Positions 36,353 to 44,844 of a stretch of 64,000 nt of DNA are shown in pieces. A model generated the notes under the pieces. That model did not search any database, was not told the origin of the DNA, and worked only from the letters and a program-made list of their open reading frames with translations. Position 1 is the first letter of the stretch; the number at the start of each line of letters is the position of its first letter. Location: the NCBI RefSeq assembly GCF_021502575.1, contig NZ_JAKFGN010000002.1, positions 1,302,001 to 1,366,000 on the forward strand. The letters are read 5' to 3'. Origin of the DNA: Bradyrhizobium sp. G127 (lineage in GTDB: Bacteria > Pseudomonadota > Alphaproteobacteria > Rhizobiales > Xanthobacteraceae). Made by a program: the position numbers and the translations under genes.

Positions 36353-37747
36353 CTAAGCCTTATCTCCACAACCGCATCCGGCCTTACCCCTCTCCTTTGC
36401 CATAACGTCCTCCACGCAGCAGGGGTTCTCGCCGACGGGAGCTGGATCGCCGCAACATCCCGCTGACGCTGAGTCGCCCTCCACGCCGCCGCATGTGCAG
36501 ACGCCCGTTTCTGGAAGCTCGAGCTCAACGCGCTCGGCTGCTTCCTTGTCGCCCGCGATGTCCGCCGCGATCGAGCGGACCTGTTCGTATCCCGTCATCA
36601 TGAGGAAAGTCGGCGCCCGGCCATAGCTTTTCATGCCCGCGAAATAAAACCCAGGTTCATCCTGCGCGAGCTCACGGGCACCATGCGGTCGGACCGTTCC
36701 GCAGCTATGCTCGTTGGGGTCAATCAAGGGGGCCAGCGCTATCGGGCATTCGATTGCAGGATCGAGCTGGATGCGAAGCTCACGCAGGAAGTCGAAATTA
36801 GGCCGAAATCCCGTAGCAACGATGAGTTCGTCGGCAATGACATGGCGACCGCAACAAGCTGAGCCCGCCGCGATTCTTAACCGTTCGTCCTCGATAGTGA
36901 CGTGAGTAGTCCCAAAAGCGGGTTCCACTTTAATTCTACCCGCTGCGACCAACGCCGCGAAGGAATATCCAAGCTCCCCACGAGCGGCGAGCTTATCGCT
37001 CGCACCTCCGCCGAAAGCTTTTGCAGGATTGTCACCGCGCAGCAGCCAAATGACTTCGGTTCCTGGCACTTGGGTCTTCAACTCGGCCAGATCGGTCAGC
37101 GTCCCGATTGCAGAGTGACCCGCCCCCAGAACAGCCACAGTCTTTCCAGCATACCGAGCCCGGTCTGCTCCTAGCACATCGGGCATCGCATAGGCGATCT
37201 TGCTGGCTGATTCCTTCTCTCCGATTGCACACAATCCGTTGGCACCCGCCGGGTTCGGAGTTGACCAGGTGCCGGAAGCGTCAATGACCACGTCCGCGCG
37301 CACAACCTTTTCCCCCAAACCCTCCGGAAAGTGGGTATTTCGATATAGGATTTCGAATTGCGCCTGTTCACGACCCTTAGTTTTTAGTCGGTCGAAGCCT
37401 TGGCGGCTTATGCCGGTGACCTCGCTGGTGGTCAGGATGTGATCCTTAAGCCGTGTCTTCGTGGCAAGGGGATTCACATATCGCTCGATCAAGTCGGCGC
37501 CGGTCGGATAGACATGAGGATCCGGAGAATTCCAGCCCGTTGCAAAGAGCAATCTCGCGGCCGCCTTGTCCACATTGTATTCCCAGGGCGAGAACAACTG
37601 GACGTGTTTCCACTGCCTGACAGCATGTCCGGCCGTTGGTCCGGCCTCAAGCACGATTGGCTCCATGCCGCGCTCCATGACATGAGCAGCTGCGGCAAGG
37701 CCAACGGGACCTGCTCCTATGATAGCTACTTTCTTCATCATCTTCAT
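36353..37747 (-). CDS. arsO: FAD/NAD(P)-dependent monooxygenase-like flavoprotein with Cys-rich tail (ArsO-like)
   Basis: A 464-residue flavoprotein. The FAD-binding GAGPVG is at residues 11-16 and an NAD(P)-binding VAVLGAGHSAIG in the middle, the layout of flavin monooxygenases and of ArsO proteins found in arsenic operons. The last 50 residues contain eight cysteines in four pairs (VCTCGG, GCCGD, PCCVED, GCGCG), suited to bind As(III) or another soft metal. ATG 37747 is preferred, with 37741 possible. An ArsR repressor gene is just upstream and two MFS exporters follow, which supports an arsenic role; the reaction is not known. The gene symbol is tentative. Confidence 0.75.
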   Translation of the reverse strand: MKMMKKVAIIGAGPVGLAAAAHVMERGMEPIVLEAGPTAGHAVRQWKHVQLFSPWEYNVDKAAARLLFATGWNSPDPHVYPTGADLIERYVNPLATKTRLKDHILTTSEVTGISRQGFDRLKTKGREQAQFEILYRNTHFPEGLGEKVVRADVVIDASGTWSTPNPAGANGLCAIGEKESASKIAYAMPDVLGADRARYAGKTVAVLGAGHSAIGTLTDLAELKTQVPGTEVIWLLRGDNPAKAFGGGASDKLAARGELGYSFAALVAAGRIKVEPAFGTTHVTIEDERLRIAAGSACCGRHVIADELIVATGFRPNFDFLRELRIQLDPAIECPIALAPLIDPNEHSCGTVRPHGARELAQDEPGFYFAGMKSYGRAPTFLMMTGYEQVRSIAADIAGDKEAAERVELELPETGVCTCGGVEGDSASAGCCGDPAPVGENPCCVEDVMAKERGKAGCGCGDKA

Positions 37748-37752
37748 TATCC

Positions 37753-37773
37753 CATATTTCCAGAATCTTAGAA
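37753..37773. promoter_or_regulatory. Operator-like repeat upstream of arsO, copy 1
   Basis: The sequence CATATTTCCAGAATCTTAG and two further bases (GA-A) matches the site at 38144-38164 at 18 of 21 positions. It lies just before the arsO-like start (37747), between it and the end of arsR. A repeated site at two ars promoters is expected for an ArsR repressor. Confidence 0.5.
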
Positions 37774-37790
37774 TTATATGGCCGTAAAAT

Positions 37791-38108
37791 TCACGCAATT
37801 GATTTTGCGTCCGAGCACTCCGCTTCATCCACGCAACATTCCGCCGCCAGGAAATCGACCAGCCCGCGCATCGTGTCGTATTCCGCGTGACAGATGAGCG
37901 TCACCCCATCCCGCTTCTGAAAAACCAAACCCACCGCCATGAGCGCCTTGAGATGATAGGACATCGTCGAACTGGCGACCTTGAGCTTCTCGCCGAGACG
38001 GCCAACGGGCATCCCCGCACGTCCGGCACGAACCAAAGTGCGATATATCTTCAACCGGGTGGGACTTCCGAGCGCCTCAAGGCGAGCTGCTGCGTCATCG
38101 ATCTTCAT
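37791..38108 (-). CDS. arsR: ArsR-family arsenic-responsive repressor
   Basis: A 105-residue ArsR/SmtB winged-helix repressor. The recognition helix is around KLKVASSTMSYHLKALMAVGL. The C-terminus has C91-C92-x5-C98 (ECCVDEAEC), the same cysteine spacing as the three As(III)-binding cysteines of the Acidithiobacillus ferrooxidans ArsR. Starting at ATG 38108 gives the family length; a GTG at 38135 would add nine residues. It precedes arsO by 43 bases and would repress the arsR-arsO-MFS-MFS unit until trivalent arsenic binds. Confidence 0.9.
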   Translation of the reverse strand: MKIDDAAARLEALGSPTRLKIYRTLVRAGRAGMPVGRLGEKLKVASSTMSYHLKALMAVGLVFQKRDGVTLICHAEYDTMRGLVDFLAAECCVDEAECSDAKSIA

Positions 38109-38143
38109 GCCGCAACATCCCACTACGATGAGCACAGGTCAAC

Positions 38144-38164
38144 CATATTTCTAGAATTTTCGAA
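38144..38164. promoter_or_regulatory. Operator-like repeat upstream of arsR, copy 2
   Basis: CATATTTCTAGAATTTTCG plus AA, nearly identical to the repeat at 37753-37773. It lies in the 113-base gap between the divergent arsR genes, closer to the minus-strand arsR. Confidence 0.5.
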
Positions 38165-38203
38165 CAATCGATCGCAGGAGCGTGGATTGACAGCAGCAAA
38201 CAA

Positions 38204-38219
38204 ATCCATTAATCTGGAT
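38204..38219. promoter_or_regulatory. Possible operator of the plus-strand arsR
   Basis: ATCCA-TTAATC-TGGAT is an inverted repeat ending two bases before the ATG of the next arsR gene (38222). It covers the place where a ribosome binding site would be, and no clear Shine-Dalgarno sequence is seen, so a leaderless mRNA is possible. Confidence 0.4.
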
Positions 38220-38221
38220 AT

Positions 38222-38572
38222 ATGAAAAAAACTGAGGCTATCGACGCATTGGCTGCGCTCGCCCAAGTAACGCGACTAGACACATTTCGGCTGCTTGTGA
38301 AGCACGAGCCAGAAGGCGTTCCAGCGGGGGAATTGGCTCGCCGGGTTGGTGTTCCACAAAACACAATGTCGGCTCACTTGGCCATTTTGGCGCGAGCAGG
38401 TCTGATCGAAGGCGAACGCGAGAGCCGCACCATCCTTTATCGCGCAAAGATCTCGGCGCTTCAGGAACTCACCTTGTTCATGATTCGGGACTGCTGCGGG
38501 GGGCGCGCTGATTTGTGTGAATCGCTGATTGCCAGCCTCCAACCCCGTTGCTCGCCAAAAGGAAAACGATGA
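38222..38572 (+). CDS. arsR: ArsR-family repressor
   Basis: A 116-residue ArsR. The recognition region VPQNTMSAHLAILARAGL is close to that of the ArsR domain in the ArsR-ArsC fusion at 47513, and it has the cysteine motif CC-x6-C (RDCCGGRADLC) near the end. It starts an operon with acr3 and arsC, overlapping acr3 by 4 bases. It belongs to a different subtype from the minus-strand arsR (CC-x5-C), so the two halves of this cluster may respond separately. Confidence 0.9.
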   Translation: MKKTEAIDALAALAQVTRLDTFRLLVKHEPEGVPAGELARRVGVPQNTMSAHLAILARAGLIEGERESRTILYRAKISALQELTLFMIRDCCGGRADLCESLIASLQPRCSPKGKR

Positions 38573-39630
38573 GCATTTTCGAGCGTTATCTATCCGTTTG
38601 GGTCGCGCTGTGCATCGTGGCGGGCATTGCACTGGGGCATGTCATGCCTGGGGTGTTTGCGACAATTGCTGGCGCGGAAGTGGCAAGGGTCAACCTGCCG
38701 GTGGCGTTATTGATCTGGCTGATGATCATCCCGATGCTGCTGAAGATCGATTTTGGCGCGCTCGGGCAAGTCAAAGAACATTGGCGCGGCGTCGGCGTGA
38801 CATTGTTCATCAACTGGGCAGTGAAGCCGTTTTCGATGGCTCTGCTAGGGACATTTTTTATCGGGCATGTATTCGCCCCCATGCTCCCCGCTGGACAGAT
38901 CTCGTCCTATATCGCCGGCCTCATTCTTTTGGCTGCTGCGCCATGCACGGCGATGGTGTTCGTCTGGTCGAACCTGTGTGAAGGTGAACCGCATTTCACA
39001 TTGAGTCAGGTCGCCCTCAACGACGTGCTGATGATTTTCTTGTTTGCACCGCTCGTTGGCTTGTTGCTCGGCGTTGCCTCGATCTCGGTACCTTGGGCCA
39101 CCTTGCTCCTTTCGGTTCTGCTCTACATCGTTGTTCCAGTCGTCATCGCTCAGCTATGGCGCCGCTGGCTTTTGGTCGAAGGAACTCCAGCTTTCAACCT
39201 GGTCATGCACCGGTTGCAACCGGTGTCTCTGGTTGCGTTACTCGCGACCCTGGTGTTGCTATTCGCATTTCAGGGCGAGCAAATCCTGGCTCAACCCTTG
39301 GTCATCCTTATCCTGGCCGTACCAATTCTGATTCAGGTCTACCTGAATGCAGGCCTCGCGTATTGGCTCAGTCGGCGTTTCGGAGTCGCGTGGTGTGTGG
39401 CCGCGCCGGCCGCCCTTATCGGAGCCAGCAATTTCTTCGAGTTGGCGGTTGCCGCTGCCATTAGCCTATTCGGCCTCAATTCCGGCGCAGCGCTTGCGAC
39501 CGTTGTCGGCGTTCTTGTGGAAGTCCCGGTGATGCTATCTGTCGTCAAAATCGTGAAAGCAACGCGCGAATGGTATGACGCCGGCTCGTCGTCACCTGCA
39601 GCAGCCTCAAAGGTAGAGGGACGGTCGTGA
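38569..39630 (+). CDS. acr3: Arsenite efflux permease Acr3
   Basis: A 353-residue membrane protein of the ACR3 (BART) family with 10 predicted helices. The signature AAPCTAMVFVWSNL has the essential helix-4 cysteine, and ASNFFELAVAAAISLFG has the conserved glutamate of a later helix. It exports As(OH)3 in exchange for protons. The ATG overlaps the arsR stop (ATGA), and the arsC start overlaps its own stop (GTGA), so arsR-acr3-arsC is one translationally coupled operon. The symbol arsB is sometimes used for this family, but this is not the ArsB fold. Confidence 0.92.
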   Translation: MSIFERYLSVWVALCIVAGIALGHVMPGVFATIAGAEVARVNLPVALLIWLMIIPMLLKIDFGALGQVKEHWRGVGVTLFINWAVKPFSMALLGTFFIGHVFAPMLPAGQISSYIAGLILLAAAPCTAMVFVWSNLCEGEPHFTLSQVALNDVLMIFLFAPLVGLLLGVASISVPWATLLLSVLLYIVVPVVIAQLWRRWLLVEGTPAFNLVMHRLQPVSLVALLATLVLLFAFQGEQILAQPLVILILAVPILIQVYLNAGLAYWLSRRFGVAWCVAAPAALIGASNFFELAVAAAISLFGLNSGAALATVVGVLVEVPVMLSVVKIVKATREWYDAGSSSPAAASKVEGRS

Positions 39631-40031
39631 GCATAACGATCTATCACAACCCCGACTGCGGGACGTCCCGCAACGCGCTCGCCATGATCCGCCAGAGCGG
39701 TGTCGAGCCAGAGATCATTGAGTACCTAAAAACTCCGCCAACCCGAACCAGATTGCTGGAGCTGATTGCAGCGATGGGAATGTCTGTGCGCGCACTGCTT
39801 CGCCAGAGAGGCACACCCTATGCTGATCTTGGGCTCGACGATGCGAAATGGACTGACGACGAACTGGTCGATATAATGCTGACACAGCCTATCCTTATCA
39901 ATCGGCCGATCGTGGTTACACCGAAAGGCGTCAAGCTCTGCCGTCCATCCGAAGCCATCCTCGATATTCTGCCGAACCCGCATATCGGAAAGTTCGTCAA
40001 GGAAGATGGCGAGATTATCAATACAGCCTAA
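39627..40031 (+). CDS. arsC: Arsenate reductase, glutaredoxin-coupled type
   Basis: A 134-residue ArsC of the glutaredoxin-coupled (E. coli R773-like) family. The catalytic Cys11 is in NPDCGTSRN, and conserved arginines are in LINRPIV and KLCRPSE. It reduces arsenate to arsenite, the form exported by Acr3. The GTG start overlaps the acr3 stop by four bases. A chemically different ArsC domain is encoded in the fusion at 47513. Confidence 0.93.
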   Translation: MSITIYHNPDCGTSRNALAMIRQSGVEPEIIEYLKTPPTRTRLLELIAAMGMSVRALLRQRGTPYADLGLDDAKWTDDELVDIMLTQPILINRPIVVTPKGVKLCRPSEAILDILPNPHIGKFVKEDGEIINTA

Positions 40032-40577
40032 GTTTATTGACTTATCTAACATCCGTCCAAATGCCTTGCCGGTTTGATCCTGCAGCATAGCACGCTCATA
40101 TTGATCGTCAGGGCAGTATTCGCTTGATCACTATCGGCGTGGCTCCGTTCAAGACTTATCGAAGCTACTTAAACGTTTCGACGTCCGACCCAGCAACCGC
40201 TTCTGAAACTATCCGGCACCCGACTTCGGTATCGGGATTTCTTTGGCCATTTGGATCTAGTAGTCTCCTACCTCCACATTCATCGAATGCACCGATTCCC
40301 TTTCCGGTCCGCTATAGCTCACCGTAGCGGTATATTCTCATCGTTTGCGGCATTCATACCCACCGGTGAATCCGCCTCCGAGTAAATTCCTTAAGGGCAT
40401 TTCTTGACAGTGGTTCTCCGCCGCACTGCATGAACACGGCAAATAGCAGAACTGTCGCAATGATAGTTGCAGGGGGCCGCCCCTTCGTGACGATCCCGCA
40501 AAAACTCTGCGGCACTACAGATCGGGAAACTTCTCTACAAAGTTTGCCAATCTTTCAATATTAGAAAAGAGGGGGTG
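40032..40577. other. Intergenic region between arsC and phoB
   Basis: About 550 bases between convergent arsC and phoB with no supported gene. The sequence is less GC-rich than its neighbours. The only frames (for example around 40124-40327) show no family resemblance. I found no insertion-sequence end or tRNA, although the region is the left junction between the arsenic cluster and the pst operon. Confidence 0.5.
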
Positions 40578-41279
40578 TTATTCGGCCTTCGCGAAGCGGT
40601 CATCGAGAGCGTAGCCGGCGCCGCGAACAGTGCGGATTGGATCCGTCTCACGGCCGAGATTAAGGAGCTTCCTAAGCCGGCCGATGTGCACGTCTACCGT
40701 TCGCTCATCGATATAGATGTCGCGGCCCCATACACCGTCCAGGAGCTGTTCGCGGCTGAACACACGACCCGGATGCTCAAGGAAGAACTCGAGCAGACGA
40801 TATTCCGTAGGCCCAAGATCGATCGGGCGGCCCGAGCGGGCGACACGTCGCCGGTCCCGGTCCAACTCGATGTCGCCGAAGGCAAGAACCGTGGCGAGAC
40901 GCTCGGGACTGGCGCGCCGCAAAAGGCCTTTCACGCGGGCCAAGAGCTCGGGCACGGAGAACGGCTTAACGATGTAGTCGTCCGCGCCGGTGGCAAGCCC
41001 CCTCACCCGTTCGCTTTCCTCGCCGCGCGCGGTCAGCATGATGATCGGAATTTGCTTGGTCTCCTGCCGTGCGCGCAAGCGGCGGCAAAGCTCAATTCCG
41101 GACAGACCCGGGAGCATCCAGTCCAACACAATGAGGTCGGGGATGTGTTCCTTGAGCCGGGTGTCGGCATCATCGCCGCGGGCGACGGTTTCGACATCGT
41201 AACCTTCGGCATCCAGATTATAGCGAAGCAGCGTCGTCAACGCTTCTTCGTCCTCGACCACAAGAATACGGGCGCTCAT
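40578..41279 (-). CDS. phoB: Phosphate regulon response regulator PhoB
   Basis: A 233-residue OmpR/PhoB response regulator. The receiver has Asp53 (VLDWMLPG) as phosphoacceptor, conserved Asp9-Glu10-type acidic residues (VEDEE) and the Lys in DDYIVKPFS. The C-terminal winged helix (LGPTEYRLLEFFLEHPGRVF, RTVDVHIGRLRKLL) binds Pho boxes. It is the last gene of pstSCAB-phoU-phoB, and a Pho box is visible before pstS. The kinase gene phoR is not in the window. Confidence 0.95.
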   Translation of the reverse strand: MSARILVVEDEEALTTLLRYNLDAEGYDVETVARGDDADTRLKEHIPDLIVLDWMLPGLSGIELCRRLRARQETKQIPIIMLTARGEESERVRGLATGADDYIVKPFSVPELLARVKGLLRRASPERLATVLAFGDIELDRDRRRVARSGRPIDLGPTEYRLLEFFLEHPGRVFSREQLLDGVWGRDIYIDERTVDVHIGRLRKLLNLGRETDPIRTVRGAGYALDDRFAKAE

Positions 41280-41308
41280 GTCCGATCCTTCAATTCATTA
41301 TCCTTCAG

Positions 41309-42025
41309 TTAGTTGCCTGACGCGGCCGTTGCAAAAGTCGTCATGTCGCCCTTGGGGCGCTGATCGAGCATCTGCTGGCCTTCAATCATGTAGAAAACCG
41401 TCTCGGCGATGTTGGTCGCGTGGTCGCCGATCCGTTCGATGTTCTTTGCACAGAACATCAGGTGAATACAGAAACCGATATTGCGCGGGTCTTCCATCAT
41501 ATAGGTCAGCAATTCGCGGAACAGCGAGGTGCAGATCGCGTCCACTTCCTCATCACCCTTCCACACCGTCATCGCGGCAGGAAGATCGTGAGCGGCATAG
41601 GCATCCAGCACCGACTTCACCTGCGACTGCACGAGATCGGTCATATGCTCCAGGCCACGGATCAGCTTCAGCGGATGGAAATCGCTGTCGAGCGCGGCGA
41701 CACGCTTCGCGATATTCTTGGCGAGATCACCGATCCGCTCAAGGTCGATGGCGACACGCATGGCGCCGACTATCTCGCGCAGGTCCACAGCCATCGGCTG
41801 CCTGCGCGCGATGGTCAGCACGGCGCGCTCTTCAATCAGGTGCTGCAGCCTGTCGATGTCGAGATCGGAGGTCACGACACGATTGCCCAGCGTCACGTCG
41901 CGCCGGATCAGCGCATCGACAGAATCGACGATCTGCCGTTCGGCCAAGCCCCCCATTTCGGCGACAAGCCGGTTGAGTTCCTGAAGGTCTTCGTCGAACG
42001 CCTTGGCGGTATGATCTGAACCCAT
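41309..42025 (-). CDS. phoU: Phosphate transport regulator PhoU
   Basis: A 238-residue PhoU: two tandem three-helix bundles with the metal-binding motif region (ERIGDLAKNIAKRV and ERIGDHATNIAETV) repeated, as expected. It links the PstSCAB transporter to PhoR, shutting the regulon off when phosphate is high. ATG 42025 with GGGAGAG upstream is preferred over the ATG at 42043. It sits between pstB and phoB. Confidence 0.95.
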   Translation of the reverse strand: MGSDHTAKAFDEDLQELNRLVAEMGGLAERQIVDSVDALIRRDVTLGNRVVTSDLDIDRLQHLIEERAVLTIARRQPMAVDLREIVGAMRVAIDLERIGDLAKNIAKRVAALDSDFHPLKLIRGLEHMTDLVQSQVKSVLDAYAAHDLPAAMTVWKGDEEVDAICTSLFRELLTYMMEDPRNIGFCIHLMFCAKNIERIGDHATNIAETVFYMIEGQQMLDQRPKGDMTTFATAASGN

Positions 42026-42051
42026 GATATGTCTCTCCCGCAAAATGCGCG

Positions 42052-42882
42052 TCAGCCGAAGCGGCCGGTGATGTAATCCTGCGTGCGCCGATCGGTCGGC
42101 GACGTGAATATTTTGTTGGTATCGTCGAACTCGACTAGCTCGCCAAGGTACATGAACGCGGTCTTGTCCGATACACGGGCCGCCTGCTGCATATTATGCG
42201 TCACGATGGCGATCGTGTAATCTTCCTTCAGCTCCTGGATCAATTCCTCGACCTTGGCCGTCGAGATCGGATCAAGCGCTGAGCAAGGCTCGTCGAACAG
42301 GATGACTTCCGGCCGAACGGCGACCGTGCGCGCGATGCAAAGGCGCTGCTGCTGGCCGCCCGACAGGCTGAGGCCACTGGCATTCAGCTTGTCCTTGACC
42401 TCGTTCCAGAGTGCGCCGCCCTTCAGCGCAGCCTCGACGCGGCCGTCCATTTCCGACTTCGAGATCTTCTCATAAAGCCGAATGCCGAATGCGATGTTTT
42501 CATAGATGGTCATCGGGAACGGCGTCGGCTTCTGGAACACCATACCAATACGCGCCCGCAACAGATTGAGATCCAGCTTCGGATCGAGGATGTTGGTGTT
42601 GTCCAACATGAGCTGGCCTACGGCGCGCTGCCCCGGGTAGAGGTCGTACATGCGGTTGAAAATCCGCAGCAGGGTCGACTTGCCACAGCCCGACGGGCCG
42701 ATGAACGCGGTCACACGGTTCTCGCCGAGAACCAGGTTGATGTTCTTCAGCGCATGGTTTTCGCCGTAGTAAAAATTGAGGTCGCGCGCGGTCACCTTGG
42801 CTCGTGCGTCCTGATGAATGGCTGCACCCGGTACGGGCGCGCCACGAGATGTGTCTACGCTAACAGAAAGCTGCTCGTTCAT
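42052..42882 (-). CDS. pstB: Phosphate ABC transporter ATP-binding protein
   Basis: A 276-residue ATPase. Walker [13 protein letters not shown], signature [13 protein letters not shown] and Walker [14 protein letters not shown] match PstB closely. Its start overlaps the pstA stop by four bases. It drives high-affinity phosphate uptake and, as with all Pst systems, can admit arsenate. Confidence 0.96.
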   Translation of the reverse strand: MNEQLSVSVDTSRGAPVPGAAIHQDARAKVTARDLNFYYGENHALKNINLVLGENRVTAFIGPSGCGKSTLLRIFNRMYDLYPGQRAVGQLMLDNTNILDPKLDLNLLRARIGMVFQKPTPFPMTIYENIAFGIRLYEKISKSEMDGRVEAALKGGALWNEVKDKLNASGLSLSGGQQQRLCIARTVAVRPEVILFDEPCSALDPISTAKVEELIQELKEDYTIAIVTHNMQQAARVSDKTAFMYLGELVEFDDTNKIFTSPTDRRTQDYITGRFG

Positions 42883-43724
42883 TTCATCGTCCTCTCGGCG
42901 CCGAGAATGCGTGCGCCAATGTTAAGGGCAAGTACGGTCAAGGTGATCAGCAAAGCCCCGGTCCAGGCAAGTTGTTTCCAGTACTCGTAGGGACTCTGGA
43001 CGAAGTTGTTGATCGTCACCGGCAGGTTAGCCATCGTCTTGGTAAGATCGAGGCTGAAGAACTGGTTGCTGAGCGCGGTGAACAACAGGGGCGCCGTCTC
43101 GCCGGCGACACGTGCCGTCGCCAGCAGCACGCCGGTGATAAGGCCGGCACGCGCAGCACGATAGGCGATGCGCTTGATGACGAGTGAGCGGGGCAAACCA
43201 AGAGCTGACGCAGCTTCCCGCAGTGGATTGGGAACCAGTCCGAGCATATCCTCGGTGGTACGCACCACGACCGGGATGACGATGACAGCCAAGGCCAGCG
43301 TGCCAGCCAATGCCGAGAAGCCGCCCATCGGCACCACGATTGCGCCGTAGACGAACAGGCCAATGATGATCGACGGCGCGCTCAGCAGAATATCGTTGAT
43401 AAAGCGGATCACTGAGGTCAGCCGGTCGTGCTTGCCGTATTCAGCAAGATAGGTGCCGGCAAACAGTCCGATCGGCGCGCCGATGCCGACACCGAGCACC
43501 GTCATGATGATCGAACCAACGATGGCGTTGAGCAATCCACCTTCGGTTGAGCCGGGCGGCGGCGTATTTTGCGTGAAGACCTGAAGATTCAGGCCCGCAA
43601 GGCCGTTGTAGAACAGCGTGAACAGGATCAGCGCCAGCCAAGTGACGCCAAACACGGCCGCGCCGAGGCACAGGAAGCGGATCACGATGTCCCAGCGGCG
43701 GCGGGAAGTATAAATCGGGTTCAT
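42879..43724 (-). CDS. pstA: Phosphate ABC transporter permease PstA
   Basis: A 281-residue permease with six membrane helices. The coupling loop [20 protein letters not shown] matches the PstA EAA region. It pairs with PstC to make the transmembrane channel. It starts three bases after the pstC stop. Confidence 0.95.
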   Translation of the reverse strand: MNPIYTSRRRWDIVIRFLCLGAAVFGVTWLALILFTLFYNGLAGLNLQVFTQNTPPPGSTEGGLLNAIVGSIIMTVLGVGIGAPIGLFAGTYLAEYGKHDRLTSVIRFINDILLSAPSIIIGLFVYGAIVVPMGGFSALAGTLALAVIVIPVVVRTTEDMLGLVPNPLREAASALGLPRSLVIKRIAYRAARAGLITGVLLATARVAGETAPLLFTALSNQFFSLDLTKTMANLPVTINNFVQSPYEYWKQLAWTGALLITLTVLALNIGARILGAERTMK

Positions 43725-43727
43725 AAT

Positions 43728-44726
43728 TTAGTTTCCCGCCTTCTTCTCAAGACGCATCAGCATGAGCCGCGCAGCAGCCAGCACGAAGAATGTGAGAACA
43801 AACAGCAACAAGCCGAGCAGAATGAGACCCGACTGATGGAGGCCGTCGCTCTCGGCGAACTCGCTGGCGATGGCGGCTGAAATCGTCGTGCCCGGGGCAA
43901 AGACCGATGAGGATATCCGGAACGAATTGCCGATGATGAACGTGACGGCCATCGTCTCGCCGAGCGCACGGCCGAGCGCAAGCATGATGCCGCCGATCAC
44001 GCCAACCTTTGTATAGGGGATCACGACGTTGCGGACGACTTCCCATGTGGTGCAGCCGACGCCGTAGGCCGCTTCCTTCAACACCGGCGGCACCGTCTTG
44101 AACACGTCGACTGAAATCGAGGTGATGAAGGGCAGCACCATGATCGCAAGAATCAGCGCTGCGTTGAACAGGCTGAGATAGGACGGCGGGCCGGCGAAGA
44201 TGGAGCCGAGGACGGGAACGCCATCAAACAGCCGGATCATGAAAGGCTGGAACGTATTCGCCAGGAACGGGCCCAGCACGAAAAAACCCCACATGCCGTA
44301 GATGATCGAAGGAACGCCGGCTAGCAATTCGACCGCCATCCCGATGGGGCGGCGCAGCCATTGCGGACAAAGCTCGGTCAGGAAAATTGCGATGCCGATC
44401 CCGACCGGGATGGCGATGATCATCGCGATGATCGACGTCACCAGCGTGCCGTAGATCGGACCGAGCGCACCGAGCACCGGAGGATCAGCCGATGGCGCCC
44501 AGCGCTGCGTCCAGAGAAACGCGAAACCGTACTCCTTCATCGCAGGCCATGCACCCGCAATCAGGGAGAGAATGATGCCACCGAGAATGAGAAGAACGGC
44601 AAGTGCGCAGGCTCGGGTGGTCCAATAGAAAGCCTTGTCGCCGAACTTGAATGCGCTCAGAGCTTTTGCACGATCGTAAGGCCCGGCTGCTTCCATTGAG
44701 GTGCTCTGAACGGCCATCTCTGCCAC
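43728..44726 (-). CDS. pstC: Phosphate ABC transporter permease PstC
   Basis: A 332-residue permease with six or so helices after a long hydrophilic N-terminus. The segment PPVLKEAAYGVGCTTWEVVRN contains its EAA loop. The GTG at 44726 (with AGGGGA upstream) is preferred; an ATG at 44717 is also possible. It is separated from pstS by about 118 bases that hold a strong hairpin. Confidence 0.93.
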   Translation of the reverse strand: MAEMAVQSTSMEAAGPYDRAKALSAFKFGDKAFYWTTRACALAVLLILGGIILSLIAGAWPAMKEYGFAFLWTQRWAPSADPPVLGALGPIYGTLVTSIIAMIIAIPVGIGIAIFLTELCPQWLRRPIGMAVELLAGVPSIIYGMWGFFVLGPFLANTFQPFMIRLFDGVPVLGSIFAGPPSYLSLFNAALILAIMVLPFITSISVDVFKTVPPVLKEAAYGVGCTTWEVVRNVVIPYTKVGVIGGIMLALGRALGETMAVTFIIGNSFRISSSVFAPGTTISAAIASEFAESDGLHQSGLILLGLLLFVLTFFVLAAARLMLMRLEKKAGN

Positions 44727-44808
44727 GCTAGTCCCCTGTCGAATTATTCTAGTTGAGTCTGGATGCTGCGCACATCATGCGGGCACCGAACTTTGTCACC
44801 GAGAAAGA

Positions 44809-44834
44809 CGGAGGAGAGGCAGGCCTCTCCTCCG
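44809..44834 (-). terminator. Intercistronic hairpin between pstS and pstC
   Basis: An 11-bp perfect stem, CGGAGGAGAGG, loop CAGG, CCTCTCCTCCG, lies ten bases after the pstS stop. On the minus strand it is followed by GTCTTTCTC. It probably acts as a partial terminator or 3'-end stabiliser, giving more PstS than membrane subunits. Confidence 0.7.
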
Positions 44835-44844
44835 GAAAACTTGC

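Noticed and set aside
40032-40577. Insertion-sequence remnant at the ars/pst junction
   Set aside because: No terminal inverted repeats, target duplications or transposase-like frames were found.
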